A DNA stretch of 14,659 nt from Bacillota bacterium. GTDB lineage: Bacteria; Bacillota_G; Limnochordia; DTU010. Both the position numbers and the translations under genes were made by a program. Within the stretch, counting starts at the first letter, position 1, and each line of letters opens with the position of its first letter. The notes under the pieces are model-generated. The model was not told the DNA's origin, did not search any database, and worked only from the letters and a program-made list of their open reading frames with translations. The DNA is taken from contig JAAZLQ010000368.1 in assembly GCA_012799255.1 (NCBI GenBank), positions 1 to 14,659 on the forward strand, written 5' to 3'. Of this stretch, positions 14,550 to 14,659 are shown in pieces.

Positions 14550-14659
14550 AAGTCGAGTACAATTTTATTAGCAGCTACCTTCTTCTTGTTGTCAATAATC
14601 TTTGCATATATCTGCGTTGTTTTTAAATCCTTGTGACCTAATAATTTTGATACGGTGTA
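14546..14659 (-). CDS. Tyrosine recombinase/integrase, C-terminal end (partial)
   Basis: The last 37 codons of a phage-type integrase enter from the right edge and stop at TGA 14548-14546. The segment TVSKLLGHKDLKTTQIYAKI holds the family signature: the histidine of LLGH, and the nucleophilic tyrosine in QIYAK spaced as usual. After it comes a lysine-rich tail (DNKKKVAANK). This C-terminal form is characteristic of Bacteroidota site-specific integrases of conjugative or mobilisable elements. The catalytic arginine and lysine lie outside the window. It is the first of three minus-strand genes of an integrative-element remnant beside the defence operon; the attachment site is not visible. Confidence 0.9.
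   Translation of the reverse strand, partial: YTVSKLLGHKDLKTTQIYAKIIDNKKKVAANKIVLDL

Noticed and set aside
1..14659. CRISPR array, tRNA or rRNA genes
   Set aside because: No regularly spaced direct repeats of 25-40 bp and no cloverleaf or ribosomal RNA landmarks were seen on either strand. The short repeats in mod are far too small and irregular for a CRISPR.

Overview
This window looks like accessory DNA from a member of the Bacteroidota. The evidence is the character of the proteins (a DUF3987 protein of the type found on Bacteroidota mobile elements and a tyrosine recombinase ending typical of that phylum), the moderate to low GC, and the near absence of purine-rich Shine-Dalgarno sites. 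The species cannot be named from the sequence.

Layout, left to right. Positions 1-75 hold the first codons of a minus-strand gene, possibly a HigA-like antitoxin. A divergent 82-residue hypothetical gene follows at 140-388 (+). At about 446-602 there is what looks like the left end of a decayed IS66-type insertion sequence. From 641 to 13006 runs one minus-strand block of six genes. In transcription order these are an XRE-type HTH regulator, a type III DNA methyltransferase (Mod), a type III restriction subunit (Res), a large SF2 helicase with a nuclease-like C-terminal motif, a SNF2-type helicase with a degenerate phospholipase-D-like N-terminus, and a DUF4391 protein. Junctions from mod onwards are 1 bp, 5 bp, a 1-bp overlap and 0 bp, so the block is almost certainly one translationally coupled operon. 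A bidirectional terminator hairpin at 13119-13153 separates it from a mobile-element remnant at the right: an N-terminally truncated DUF3987 gene, a small unknown ORF, and the C-terminus of a tyrosine integrase that runs off the window.

Working model (inference). HTH, Mod and Res form a type III restriction-modification core. Mod methylates adenine and supplies sequence specificity; Res translocates and cuts. Two further ATP-driven motor proteins and DUF4391 are locked into the same operon. The result is an extended, multi-motor type III-like antiphage system carried on or beside an integrative element. The most unusual details are in mod: a low-GC tract that coincides with the expected target-recognition domain, two perfect palindromes inside that tract, and an in-frame insertion made of a short repeat family.
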